A stretch of DNA of 64,000 nucleotides from the NCBI GenBank assembly GCA_965212195.1, contig CBDBUW010000021.1:221912-285911 (forward strand), given 5' to 3'. Below, piece after piece: positions 51,239-60,422 of this stretch. The DNA comes from JAJCYK01 sp965212195 (GTDB taxonomy: Bacteria; Bacteroidota; Bacteroidia; Cytophagales; Cyclobacteriaceae). Both the position numbers and the translations under genes were made by a program. The notes under the pieces were generated by a model. It ran no database searches and was not told where the DNA came from. It was given only the letters and a program-made list of their open reading frames with translations. Each line of letters begins with the position of its first letter. Within the stretch, counting starts at the first letter, position 1.

Positions 51239-52693
51239 CTAAATGTCAGCTCGGATATTGAGAAAAAATCCGTTCTCGCCCCGGTCGTTTAAGGCATATT
51301 CCAAGCGCAGCACCAGATCGTAATAAGTAACGATATCTAGTCCCAGTCCACCTCCGAATAAATAGCGATTAGACAGGGCCTCATTCTCGGGATCGCTGAG
51401 CTCATTGTCTAGGTAGCCGGAGTCAAAAAATGCTTTAAGATAAATGGCTATGGGTATGGTTTGAAATTGAGGGATGGGGATACTTTTGATTTTTTGCTCT
51501 TTAGCAAAAAGCAATTTTTTGAAGGTAATCTTATTGAGAATATAGTTCTGGCCTTCCACTACGTAAAGGTCATAACCTCTTATATCATCGGGGCGATATC
51601 CGATAGCTGCAGTATTGAAGTAGGCTTGCCGTTTGGGGAAACTGGCCAATCCCGTAAGCCGGCTGCTTAGAAAAAAGTTGTTCTTCAAGGTCACATATTG
51701 GGAATAGCTGGCTCTGGTAGTAAATCGATTGAGATCATTATAAAGTCCCAAACCATTTTTTTCCAATTCTAAGGATAGGAAATTACCCTGTAGCGGGTAA
51801 GCAACGTAATCCCGATGATCTCGTGTGAATTTATAGCTAAGCGTGAAAAACCTTTGCAAGGTCCGTCCATCCAACAGATAATTTGGGTTTAACTGGGCAA
51901 TGGTGTCGTTAATATTGGTATAGTTAAACCCCAAAGTAACAAAATGACGATTATAAAAGGAATAGCGGTGGGTCCAGGTTAGGCTGGTAGCAAATGCCTT
52001 ACGCAGGATGTCATCAGATTCAATGAAGGTCTGTTTATTTTCAGTGGATCTATAGGCCAGGTTTTTTTGGTCGGAGTAGCCAATGTTGAAGATCAATCCA
52101 TTTCGTTGATTCTCGTCAAAAGCAGGAACTAAATAGTTCACAGCAAAGGTCTTGGAAAATCCGAATTGAGCTATCAGCTTCAGGGTTTCCCGTCTTCCCC
52201 GGAAATTATATTGAAAGAGTTTTAATCCATAATTGACTCGGGACAGATCACGATCTTGATTGACCCACCATTCATTAAAATTTCGGTCGGCCAGTTTGAA
52301 TATTGGTGAAGGAAAGAAATACCAGCGCTCCTTTACCTGTACCACCAGGTTTACGCGGTCCTGTGCTAAATCCAAAACATGAATGTTAGCTTCTAAAAAC
52401 AAACTGGTATTGATCAGCTTTTCCTGATCGCGTTCTATAATGAGCGGGATGTCGTTGCGCAGTATTTTTGTACCAGGTTGGACGGATAACTCACGTAATA
52501 TGATACGTTCTTTAGTTCTGCGGTTACCGACAACGAAAATCTTTTCAACCTCTACAGTTTGTTGAGCCAGACTGTCGAAGGTAGTTTCTGAGGGTTCGCT
52601 ATTGGCCACAAAAAGGGTGTCAACAGTACTTTGAGCATATAACTCCATACTGCTGAATAACAAGATCCACAACAATATTCTCAGACTGTACAA
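51239..52693 (-). CDS. BamA/TamA-family outer-membrane protein
   Basis: The 484-aa protein has a signal peptide (ILLWILLFSSMELYAQ), one POTRA-like domain with VEKIFVVGNRRTKERIILRE (about 49-68), and a C-terminal surface-antigen barrel (from about residue 190) ending FFLNIRADI. A single POTRA points to a specialised Omp85 protein rather than the essential BamA. The only start that retains the signal peptide is a TTG; an out-of-frame ATG lies 9 nt upstream. Likely outer-membrane insertase or translocator; substrate unknown. Confidence 0.85.
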   Translation of the reverse strand: MYSLRILLWILLFSSMELYAQSTVDTLFVANSEPSETTFDSLAQQTVEVEKIFVVGNRRTKERIILRELSVQPGTKILRNDIPLIIERDQEKLINTSLFLEANIHVLDLAQDRVNLVVQVKERWYFFPSPIFKLADRNFNEWWVNQDRDLSRVNYGLKLFQYNFRGRRETLKLIAQFGFSKTFAVNYLVPAFDENQRNGLIFNIGYSDQKNLAYRSTENKQTFIESDDILRKAFATSLTWTHRYSFYNRHFVTLGFNYTNINDTIAQLNPNYLLDGRTLQRFFTLSYKFTRDHRDYVAYPLQGNFLSLELEKNGLGLYNDLNRFTTRASYSQYVTLKNNFFLSSRLTGLASFPKRQAYFNTAAIGYRPDDIRGYDLYVVEGQNYILNKITFKKLLFAKEQKIKSIPIPQFQTIPIAIYLKAFFDSGYLDNELSDPENEALSNRYLFGGGLGLDIVTYYDLVLRLEYALNDRGENGFFLNIRADI

Positions 52694-52875
52694 AACCGCA
52701 TTCCCCTTTTTGGAGTAATAAAGCTAATGTTATTTAAAGCAGAATTAAATTGAAATGGTTTCCAAATCTCACATCGAGAATAGATTTTTCCATTTAATTG
52801 TATTTTTTCAATCCAAATTGGATAATTCCCAGCATACCAAACTGATAGACCTGCAATTTATGTATGTTTATGGTT

Positions 52876-53097
52876 ATGAAGAACTGGCTGAGAGTAATTT
52901 TTGTTTTTCCCATCAAATTGTACCAATGGGTGCTTTCACCCTTGATACCAGCCAGTTGCCGTTATTCACCTACATGTTCGGAGTACGCTAAACAGGCCAT
53001 ATTGAAACACGGACCTATTCAAGGTGGTTTACTGGCTATTAAACGGATCGCAAAGTGTCATCCCTGGGGAGGTAAAGGTTATGATCCTGTGCCTTGA
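52876..53097 (+). CDS. yidD: Membrane protein insertion efficiency factor YidD
   Basis: The 73-aa protein has the family core LYQWVLSPLIPASCRYSPTC and ends HPWGGKGYDPVP. YidD is a small peripheral inner-membrane protein that assists YidC. An upstream in-frame ATG at 52864 would add 4 residues. It converges with lgt with 19 nt overlap. Confidence 0.95.
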   Translation: MKNWLRVIFVFPIKLYQWVLSPLIPASCRYSPTCSEYAKQAILKHGPIQGGLLAIKRIAKCHPWGGKGYDPVP

Positions 53098-54176
53098 CCC
53101 TTTTCAGTTAGAACCCGGTATAGTATAATGATACCGGCAATTACCAAAGGAATACTCAACCATTGTCCCATATTCAGAGGGATGTCGTCCTCAAATGCCT
53201 CCTGATTCTCTTTAATAAATTCATAGCAAAACCGTAACCCAAAAAGGATTACTAAAAAGATCCCAAAAATCAATCCGTCCGGAGTATTCTCCTTTTTACG
53301 ACTCCAAATATAGAGCAGTAATAGGAATAGTAAAAAGCTTGAAATTGATTCATAAAGCTGAGCGGGATGCCTGGGATTCCCAGCCACCACCACTTGTGCC
53401 CGTAGCCTGCCGCCAGTGGCCGGAATCATTTGATATGGGATAGTAGGGGAAGTAGGAGCTAAGGTATGGGGTTCGTTCACCAGACTTAACTCTGCCAGAG
53501 AACGGTATAATTGCGTATTCATATAATTTTCGATCTGACTTTGGTTAACGCCAGGTACGAAGTCAATGGAAAGGATCACGGGAGCTCGCATATCCAGGCT
53601 GTCCAACTTCTGGGATTTTGAGGCTTCCGCTCTTTCCACAAACGAATTATTTGCTACTTTCTCTTCCAATGACCGGGCAAATACCACGCCACTTGAACTA
53701 TTGGTGGGCTTGCCCACAATCTCAGAGTTGATATAATTACCGAATCTAATCAAGGCACCTGCCAAGGCCACAATGATCACTACCCGGTCCACTACCCACA
53801 GGTAGCTTTGTCCGGCTTTCTTTTTAGAATAGAAATAGATCCCTGATAAAATCCCTACGGCCGCCCCATGGCTGGCAAGTCCACCCTCCCAAACTTTAAG
53901 AATGTCCAAAGGGTTGGACAAATAGCCTATGGGATCGTAGAACAAACAATGGCCCAGTCGGGCGCCCACCACTGTGGCAATAACCATATATAGGGTTAGG
54001 GTTTCAACATCCTGTTTGGGTTTATTTTCAGCCTTAAAAATGTAAAACATCAGTTGCTGTCCTAATATGAAGCCCATGGCAAAAAGCAGTCCATACCAGA
54101 CGATAGGGTGATCATTAAAAGGCAGTCTAAACATCTCCTTGGCTGGGTCCCAAACGATGTATTGAAGTTGATTCAT
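53079..54176 (-). CDS. lgt: Prolipoprotein diacylglyceryl transferase
   Basis: The 365-aa membrane protein has the Lgt core: IVWYGLLFAMGFILGQQLM, GGLASHGAAVGILSGIYFYS, LIRFGNYINSEIVG (with the essential Arg and Asn) and RHPAQLYESISSFLLF. It transfers diacylglycerol to the lipobox Cys of prolipoproteins at the inner membrane. It is about 90 residues longer than the enterobacterial enzyme. The extra length is an insert of about 100 residues between RFGNY and RHPAQLYE (about 155-255). Confidence 0.95.
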   Translation of the reverse strand: MNQLQYIVWDPAKEMFRLPFNDHPIVWYGLLFAMGFILGQQLMFYIFKAENKPKQDVETLTLYMVIATVVGARLGHCLFYDPIGYLSNPLDILKVWEGGLASHGAAVGILSGIYFYSKKKAGQSYLWVVDRVVIIVALAGALIRFGNYINSEIVGKPTNSSSGVVFARSLEEKVANNSFVERAEASKSQKLDSLDMRAPVILSIDFVPGVNQSQIENYMNTQLYRSLAELSLVNEPHTLAPTSPTIPYQMIPATGGRLRAQVVVAGNPRHPAQLYESISSFLLFLLLLYIWSRKKENTPDGLIFGIFLVILFGLRFCYEFIKENQEAFEDDIPLNMGQWLSIPLVIAGIIILYRVLTEKGQGTGS

Positions 54177-54211
54177 GGGTTTTCTATTTTGCGGGCTAAG
54201 TTACTATAATT

Positions 54212-56098
54212 CTATTTGCCATCTAAAAGTTTCTCCAGTTGCTGAAGTTCCTGGCGATACCCACCTGAAAGTATGGGAAAACGGCACCAGGTTTTGGGGT
54301 CGATATTAAAATCATCTAAATGAAAAGAAGGGGCCAGCCGTTCCCTTTTCCACTGATTTCGGGACCAAAGTCTATAAAATTTAGCTATATGCTTGATTAA
54401 CAGGTCCTCTGGCTCCAATTGTGCCTCCTTTAATTGCTCAAATACCTGATGAGGACTGAGATGGTCCCGAATGGCCAAACGTTCTATGGCCACGATCACC
54501 TTGTAGGGCATCAAGTCAGCTTCGTCGGTCTGTCTCTGATCCAAAGGCCTCAATTCTGCGCTGGGCTGCAATTGGTTCACCTGTCGCAATCCTGGATAGT
54601 CCAAATCAGTTTCGGCCCACTGGAGCCACTCCAAAATAAACTGTTTGTCAATAGCGGCTATGGGCGAGATACTTCCGCAAGTGTCACCATCCATGGTAGC
54701 ATATCCCACATCACCTTCACTGCGATTTGAGGTGGCGATCAACAAGTTGTTCCGAAGATTAGCGAGCATCCAAATAATAGGTGCCCGCGCTCGTGCCTGG
54801 ATGTTCTGCAGTGCAATATCGTCAGTAGCCCAATCCAATGTTCTTCCCAGAGTTTGCTCAATTTTATGACGGTAGGATTGGACTTCCTGGTCGATGGTCC
54901 AGTGGTAAAAGGTGGCTCCCACGGATTCAGCCAATGTCTTAGCAGAATCGAATGTGGCCTGCGAACTGTTTTCGGTTCCTTGGTAGGCACAAATTAGCAT
55001 ATCCGCCATGATTCGCCTTACTGCCTTCCTGGGTTCAAGTTCCCGTACTTCATCAATCAAATCATGGAACCCTATTTTTTCCAAAAAAGGGATCACACCT
55101 AATTCCGCGGTACCTCTGATGACCATTTCAGACACCAAAACTGTACAAATGGAAGAATCGGCTCCTCCGCTTAAGGAAAGCACGAAACCCCGGCTATGAC
55201 TTTTTCTCAGATAATCAAAAAGTGCCAGTGTTACCGCTTTGGTGAACTCGATCTTGGTGTCGTGTGAATCGTGATTCAGTTGAGCTCCGCTTTGTTGCGG
55301 ATGTTCAAAATCAATATCAGCACTGGCCAGGTTAACCTGTTGGAAGGACAATTTGGTATTGCGCTGAATCAATTGACCTTTTTGCGCAATAAAGATATCG
55401 CCGTCGAAGATCATGCGACCCGATTCATTTCCCAGCAAGTTGCTGTACACATATACACAGTCGAAGCTTTTGCTGCTCTGAGTTACCAAGTTTTTACGAA
55501 ATGCGGATTTGTCGAAGGCAAAGTGGCTGGCCGAAGGATTTAATATCAATTCCACGCCCCCATCGAACAACCGGCATGCAGGTCTTTGATGGCCCACCCA
55601 GGCATCTTCACAGATCTCAAAACCAATTTTTACGCCTCGAAGCTCATACATGCGGTCCCCAAAAGGGTAGGAGGTGCCCTCAAATTCAAGTTCTTGAAGT
55701 TTTTCAGGAGGCCAAGCGGTAAACCAACGGGGTTCGTAGTGTACTCCTTCCTTGGCCAAGTGTTGCTTTGGGATAAATCCAATTATTTTCTGGTTATGGA
55801 TCAGACAGGTACAGTTGTACAATTGATCCTCAAACCACACCGGTAAACCCACCACTGTAGTTATTTCTCTACACCACTCCTTTATGGTGCCTAGATAACT
55901 CAAGGCCTTTTCCGACAGCCATCGGCTTAAAAACAGATCCTCAGAACCATAGCCTGTAATGCACAATTCGGGCAGACATAGAATATCCACCCCCTCTGAC
56001 TGCGCCATTTGGATGGCCACTTTTATATTGTTCAGGTTGTTGTCCCAGTCCAACGGAGTCTGGTTAAGGGCGGCTCCGGCTATCTTAAGTTTGGTCAT
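54212..56098 (-). CDS. nadE: Glutamine-dependent NAD+ synthetase
   Basis: The 628-aa protein (ATG at 56098) joins an N-terminal nitrilase-type glutaminase, with the triad Glu in CLPELCITG, Lys in FIPKQHLAKEG and Cys in GFEICEDAWVG, to a C-terminal synthetase with the P-loop LSLSGGADSSICTVLV and SNRSEGDVGYATMDGDTCGS. It makes NAD from deamido-NAD in the cytoplasm. Neighbours are lgt downstream (35 nt) and rnc upstream (40 nt). Confidence 0.96.
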   Translation of the reverse strand: MTKLKIAGAALNQTPLDWDNNLNNIKVAIQMAQSEGVDILCLPELCITGYGSEDLFLSRWLSEKALSYLGTIKEWCREITTVVGLPVWFEDQLYNCTCLIHNQKIIGFIPKQHLAKEGVHYEPRWFTAWPPEKLQELEFEGTSYPFGDRMYELRGVKIGFEICEDAWVGHQRPACRLFDGGVELILNPSASHFAFDKSAFRKNLVTQSSKSFDCVYVYSNLLGNESGRMIFDGDIFIAQKGQLIQRNTKLSFQQVNLASADIDFEHPQQSGAQLNHDSHDTKIEFTKAVTLALFDYLRKSHSRGFVLSLSGGADSSICTVLVSEMVIRGTAELGVIPFLEKIGFHDLIDEVRELEPRKAVRRIMADMLICAYQGTENSSQATFDSAKTLAESVGATFYHWTIDQEVQSYRHKIEQTLGRTLDWATDDIALQNIQARARAPIIWMLANLRNNLLIATSNRSEGDVGYATMDGDTCGSISPIAAIDKQFILEWLQWAETDLDYPGLRQVNQLQPSAELRPLDQRQTDEADLMPYKVIVAIERLAIRDHLSPHQVFEQLKEAQLEPEDLLIKHIAKFYRLWSRNQWKRERLAPSFHLDDFNIDPKTWCRFPILSGGYRQELQQLEKLLDGK

Positions 56099-56138
56099 GG
56101 TATGGAATCTGGCTTCGAAACTAACCAATAAATCCCAA

Positions 56139-56873
56139 TTACGGTAGTTTTAAGACCTCACATGCCTTAAGGGCAGCATCCTGCTCGGCTTTCTTTTTGG
56201 AGGTCCCTTTTCCTGTGGCGGTTTCCACATTATCGATCCTAAGACTTACCGTAAACTCTGTATAAGGCGGGTTAGTTTCTACGGAGGAGGATTCGAAGAT
56301 CACCTCTTTGTTTTCTTTTTGGGCCCATTCAATTATGCGGCTTTTGTAATTGGTATTGGTTTGAACGATATGCTCCAGGTCAAGATGCTCCATTATGATT
56401 CTTTCCTGGATAAAACTTCTGCAAAATGAGTATCCGCGGTCCAGGAAAACTGCCCCGATTATGGCTTCAAGGGCATTGCCATAAATGGATTTACTGTTGC
56501 CTTTTTGAGGTCTCTCTTGCGATTCGACTATGTGATGGATGCCTAATTTATGGGCTAGGTTGTTCAGTGTGTCCCTTTTTACAATCCTGGACCTGATTTC
56601 TGTGAGAAATCCTTCGGGCTGGAAAGGAAATTTCTTAAACAGGTATTCAGCTACTACCATGCTCAGTACGGCATCTCCCAGGTATTCCAGCCTTTCATTG
56701 CTCTCACGATAGCCTTCACGAGAGGTTTTAGCTACGGAGCTGTGCAGGGTGGCCAGTTTAAAAAGATCCAGATTGTTTGGTTTGCGCCCTACGATTTGGG
56801 TCACGGCTTGGGACAATGATTGGTCCTTATCCGATAGTGGCCGTCGGCCCACTATTTTTCCCCACAAAGACAC
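56139..56873 (-). CDS. rnc: Ribonuclease III
   Basis: The 244-aa protein has the catalytic signature SNERLEYLGDAVLSMVVAEY, then NALEAIIGAVFLDRG (Asp/Glu metal site) and a C-terminal dsRNA-binding domain ending GKGTSKKKAEQDAALKACEV. The GTG start overlaps the fabF stop by one base. It processes rRNA and other double-stranded RNA. Confidence 0.96.
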   Translation of the reverse strand: MSLWGKIVGRRPLSDKDQSLSQAVTQIVGRKPNNLDLFKLATLHSSVAKTSREGYRESNERLEYLGDAVLSMVVAEYLFKKFPFQPEGFLTEIRSRIVKRDTLNNLAHKLGIHHIVESQERPQKGNSKSIYGNALEAIIGAVFLDRGYSFCRSFIQERIIMEHLDLEHIVQTNTNYKSRIIEWAQKENKEVIFESSSVETNPPYTEFTVSLRIDNVETATGKGTSKKKAEQDAALKACEVLKLP

Positions 56874-58126
56874 TAATCGACTACTTTGCGCAAAATGATG
56901 GAGGTGTTGTGACCTCCAAAACCGAAGGTGTTGCTTAAGGCCACATTTACTTCTCGTGGCTGAGCCTGGTTGAAAGTAAACTCTAAATTATTATCCAAAT
57001 TTTCATCATCCGTAAAGTGGTTGATGGTAGGGGGGACCATATTATTTTCCAAGGCCATAATTGAGGCAATGGCTTCCACAGCCCCGGCAGCACCTAAGAG
57101 GTGGCCAGTCATGGACTTAGTGGAACTGATACTCAGATTATAGGCGTGGTCGCCAAATACTTTCTTTATAGCCAGGGTCTCACTGATATCTCCTAGAGGT
57201 GTAGAAGTGCCATGTACATTAATATAGTCCACTTCAGTGGGATCCATATTGGCATCCTTTAGCGCCTTGATCATCACATTAGTGGCACCTATACCCTCAG
57301 GGTGCGGTGCGGTGATGTGATGCGCATCGGCAGACATGCCGCCTCCTACCAGCTCAGCATAAATTTTTGCTCCTCGGGCTTTGGCATGCTCATATTCTTC
57401 TAATATCAAGGCGCCTGCTCCTTCGCCCAAGACAAACCCGTCACGGTCTTTATCGAAGGGCCGAGATGCGGTGGCTGGGTCATCATTCCTTTCGGAAAGT
57501 GCCTTCATAGCGTTGAAGCCCCCGATTCCCGCCTCGGTAACAGCGGCCTCTGACCCACCGGAAACGATGATATCTGTTCGGCCGGTACGTATATAGGTAA
57601 AAGCATCGATCAGGGCATTGGTGGCTGAAGCGCATGCTGAGACTGTTACGAAATTAGGTCCTCTAAACTGATACTTAATAGAAATATACCCGGCACTTAT
57701 GTCCGCGATCATTTTGGGGATAAAGAAAGGGTTGAATCGCGGGGTACCATCGCCCAAAGTGAATCCGGTTACTTCATCCTGAAATGTTCGCAATCCTCCA
57801 ATGCCCGAACCCCAGATAACCCCTGCCCGATCTTTGTCTATAGCTTCCAGGTCCAATCCGGAGTCGGTCATTGCCTCTTGGGAGGCTACCACCGCATATT
57901 GTGTAAAGGGATCCATCTTTCGGGATTCCTTTCGATCCAGGAACTCAGTAGGATCGAAACCTTTTACTTCGCAGGCAAAGCGTGTTTTGAATTTTTCGGC
58001 ATCGAACCGGGTAATGGGCGCAGCGCCGCTTACCCCTTTAGACAAGTTTGTCCAGTATTCCTGGACATTATTACCTATAGGAGTAAGGGCTCCTAGTCCT
58101 GTTATAACAACGCGTTTCAGCTGCAT
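56873..58126 (-). CDS. fabF: Beta-ketoacyl-ACP synthase II
   Basis: The 417-aa protein has the Cys-His-His triad: VSACASATNALIDAF, NVHGTSTPLGD and SMTGHLLGAAGAVEAI, and a start RVVITGLGALTPIGNNVQEY. It elongates fatty acids. acpP lies directly upstream (37 nt) and rnc downstream, the common acpP-fabF-rnc order. Confidence 0.97.
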   Translation of the reverse strand: MQLKRVVITGLGALTPIGNNVQEYWTNLSKGVSGAAPITRFDAEKFKTRFACEVKGFDPTEFLDRKESRKMDPFTQYAVVASQEAMTDSGLDLEAIDKDRAGVIWGSGIGGLRTFQDEVTGFTLGDGTPRFNPFFIPKMIADISAGYISIKYQFRGPNFVTVSACASATNALIDAFTYIRTGRTDIIVSGGSEAAVTEAGIGGFNAMKALSERNDDPATASRPFDKDRDGFVLGEGAGALILEEYEHAKARGAKIYAELVGGGMSADAHHITAPHPEGIGATNVMIKALKDANMDPTEVDYINVHGTSTPLGDISETLAIKKVFGDHAYNLSISSTKSMTGHLLGAAGAVEAIASIMALENNMVPPTINHFTDDENLDNNLEFTFNQAQPREVNVALSNTFGFGGHNTSIILRKVVD

Positions 58127-58163
58127 TAAAAATTATTTGAGGGATTTAGGTTGAGACCTAAAT

Positions 58164-58400
58164 TTAGTTTACGTTTTCTTCTAAGTAAGAAATAGCTTGG
58201 CCAACAGTAGCAATATTTTCGGCCTGGTCATCGGGAATGGAAATATTAAATTCTTTTTCAAACTCCATGATCAACTCCACGGTATCCAAGGAATCAGCGC
58301 CAAGATCGTTGGTGAAGCTAGCCTCGGGAGTAACCTCCGATTCTTCCACCCCAAGCTTGTCGATAATAATTCCTTTAACTTTTTGTGCTATATCAGACAT
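58164..58400 (-). CDS. acpP: Acyl carrier protein
   Basis: The 78-aa protein has the phosphopantetheine site GADSLDTVELIM with Ser37 and the usual acidic four-helix composition. It carries acyl chains for fatty acid and lipid A synthesis. First gene of the acpP-fabF-rnc unit. Confidence 0.97.
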   Translation of the reverse strand: MSDIAQKVKGIIIDKLGVEESEVTPEASFTNDLGADSLDTVELIMEFEKEFNISIPDDQAENIATVGQAISYLEENVN

Positions 58401-58428
58401 TTTTTAAAATATTTAGTGAAATACACTG

Positions 58429-58460
58429 CAAAGAAATACATTTAATACCATATTGTCAAA
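58429..58460 (-). promoter_or_regulatory. Promoter of acpP
   Basis: On the minus strand a -33 TTTG (58457-58460), a 20-nt spacer and a -7 TTTCTTTG (58429-58436, one mismatch to TAnnTTTG) fit the Bacteroidetes promoter pattern, about 30 nt before the ATG. Confidence 0.45.
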
Positions 58461-58556
58461 CAATTTCAAGAAACTTCAATTACCTCGAAATAGCCCAATA
58501 AAGTGCCTATTAACGGATAAATTTTGTTACTTTTAGTGCCCAACATACCGGGGTTG

Positions 58557-58985
58557 ATGAAGAAGAACAAACTAGTTGCCCGATTCGATTTTGATTTGTC
58601 ATTATTGGCCATCGTATCGCAGCTAAAAGAGTACAAAATGGCCTGGCATTTGAATGAAGAATTGGGGATAAACTTGGTCAAGCAGACGGACGAAATCTTC
58701 GAATTTCTTGGTGACATTAAACTCTTCATCAGTAATTATAAATACCAAACCGAACACCGAATCATTCGTTTGTTAGTAAACCGGTCTTTAGAGGAGAGCA
58801 CCTCTGCCAAACAGCACTTAATCCCGGAGTTAAAACAATTTGATTACCTGATGTTAATGGAAGGTGCAGAGCACAATCCAGATGCGTTTCAGATTCGCAA
58901 TCGGTTGAGAGCCCTTCAGGGAATCCAACTGGTAAATGTGGTGGAAATCGATCAGTTAAAGTCAAAGGAGAATTTAATATTTTAA
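58557..58985 (+). CDS. IPExxxVDY family protein
   Basis: The 142-aa protein (ATG at 58557) contains IPELKQFDYLMLMEGAEHNP (about 100-119), a close match to the IPExxxxDY motif for which the Bacteroidetes-specific family is named. Function is unknown. It ends 3 nt before pyk, a common partner, so the two are co-transcribed. Confidence 0.88.
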   Translation: MKKNKLVARFDFDLSLLAIVSQLKEYKMAWHLNEELGINLVKQTDEIFEFLGDIKLFISNYKYQTEHRIIRLLVNRSLEESTSAKQHLIPELKQFDYLMLMEGAEHNPDAFQIRNRLRALQGIQLVNVVEIDQLKSKENLIF

Positions 58986-58988
58986 TAT

Positions 58989-60422
58989 ATGGGTACCGAG
59001 ATACTATTTAATAAGACCAAAATGGTGGCAACTGTGGGTCCGGGCAGTCGCAGTAAAGAGATGCTGAAAGCCCTGATAATGGCAGGAGTAGATGTGTTCA
59101 GGCTTAACTTTTCCCACGGCAGCCACGAAGACCATCAACAGGTTTTGGATCACATTCGCGACCTGAATGATGAACTTGGCACTCATATTTGCATCTTGCA
59201 GGACCTTCAGGGCCCAAAAATACGTATTGGCGAAATGGAGAACGGAGAGGTACAACTGGAGGAAGGAGCAGAGCTTACTATTACTGTTGACAGTATCCTG
59301 GGGAGTGCTCAAAGAGTAAGCACCACTTATCAGTCTTTACCCAGAGACGTACAAGTCGATGACATTATCCTCATTGATGACGGGAAAATTGAAGTTATCG
59401 TAAAAGGCTTTACCGATAAGGACGTTATCACCCAGGTAGTACACGGAGGGCCGCTGAAATCCCGCAAAGGGATAAATCTGCCCAATACCACAGTGAGCGC
59501 TCCTTCTATGACTGAGAAAGATGAAAAGGATCTGCAGTTTGCTCTAAACAATGATGTGGAATGGGTGGCGTTGTCTTTTGTGCGTTCCGCCCAGGATGTG
59601 GAATACTTAAAGGACATCATCAGTGCTGCCGGTAAAAACACCAACGTCATTGCCAAAATTGAAAAGCCTCAGGCATTAAGGGAAATCGACGATATCATTG
59701 CCGTTTCCGATGGTCTCATGGTAGCCCGCGGTGACCTGGGAGTGGAAACTCTGATGGAGGATGTGCCTATGGTGCAGAAAATGATTGTCTCCAAATGCAA
59801 CAAGCAGTTCAAGCCGGTGATTATAGCCACTCAAATGATGGAAAGCATGATCGAAAACCCCAGACCTACCCGGGCTGAGACCAACGACATTGCCAATTCA
59901 ATTATTGACGGCGCAGATGCCTTAATGTTGTCAGCAGAAACAGCAGTAGGAAAATATCCCCTACAAGTAGTCAGGAGCATGTCCAAGACTATCCAGTCTG
60001 TAGAGAAAACTGCTGATATATATTTCAAACACCGCAAATTGGACCCCAAGGACAGTAATTTTTACAATAACAATGTCATTCTTTCTTCTTGCAGGTTGGG
60101 TAGAGATACCGGGGCAGTTGCCATAACCGGCATGACCTTTTCCGGGTACACCGCCTACCGTCTTGCAGGTAATCGGCCCAAAGCCCATATTTTTATTTTT
60201 ACCGCCAATCGCCGTCTACTCAACACCTTGAATCTGGTTTGGGGGGTAAGAAGCTTTTACTACAATAATATGAAAAGCACGGATGTTACTTTTGCCGATG
60301 TGGAACGTATGTTGAAGGAAAAAGGATGGTTAAGCAAAGGTGATGTAATCATCAACACCGCTTCCATGCCCATAAAAGGCAAATTCCAAACTAATGCGCT
60401 TAAAATCGCCATTGCAGAATAA
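58989..60422 (+). CDS. pyk: Pyruvate kinase
   Basis: The 477-aa protein has FRLNFSHGSHEDH, ILQDLQGPKIRIGEM, IAKIEKPQALREIDDII (catalytic Lys), VARGDLGVETLMEDVPMVQK and ATQMMESMIENPRPTRAETN, in order. It ends with the C-terminal regulatory domain. It makes pyruvate and ATP at the end of glycolysis. It meets the rqcH-like gene tail to tail with no gap. Confidence 0.97.
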   Translation: MGTEILFNKTKMVATVGPGSRSKEMLKALIMAGVDVFRLNFSHGSHEDHQQVLDHIRDLNDELGTHICILQDLQGPKIRIGEMENGEVQLEEGAELTITVDSILGSAQRVSTTYQSLPRDVQVDDIILIDDGKIEVIVKGFTDKDVITQVVHGGPLKSRKGINLPNTTVSAPSMTEKDEKDLQFALNNDVEWVALSFVRSAQDVEYLKDIISAAGKNTNVIAKIEKPQALREIDDIIAVSDGLMVARGDLGVETLMEDVPMVQKMIVSKCNKQFKPVIIATQMMESMIENPRPTRAETNDIANSIIDGADALMLSAETAVGKYPLQVVRSMSKTIQSVEKTADIYFKHRKLDPKDSNFYNNNVILSSCRLGRDTGAVAITGMTFSGYTAYRLAGNRPKAHIFIFTANRRLLNTLNLVWGVRSFYYNNMKSTDVTFADVERMLKEKGWLSKGDVIINTASMPIKGKFQTNALKIAIAE

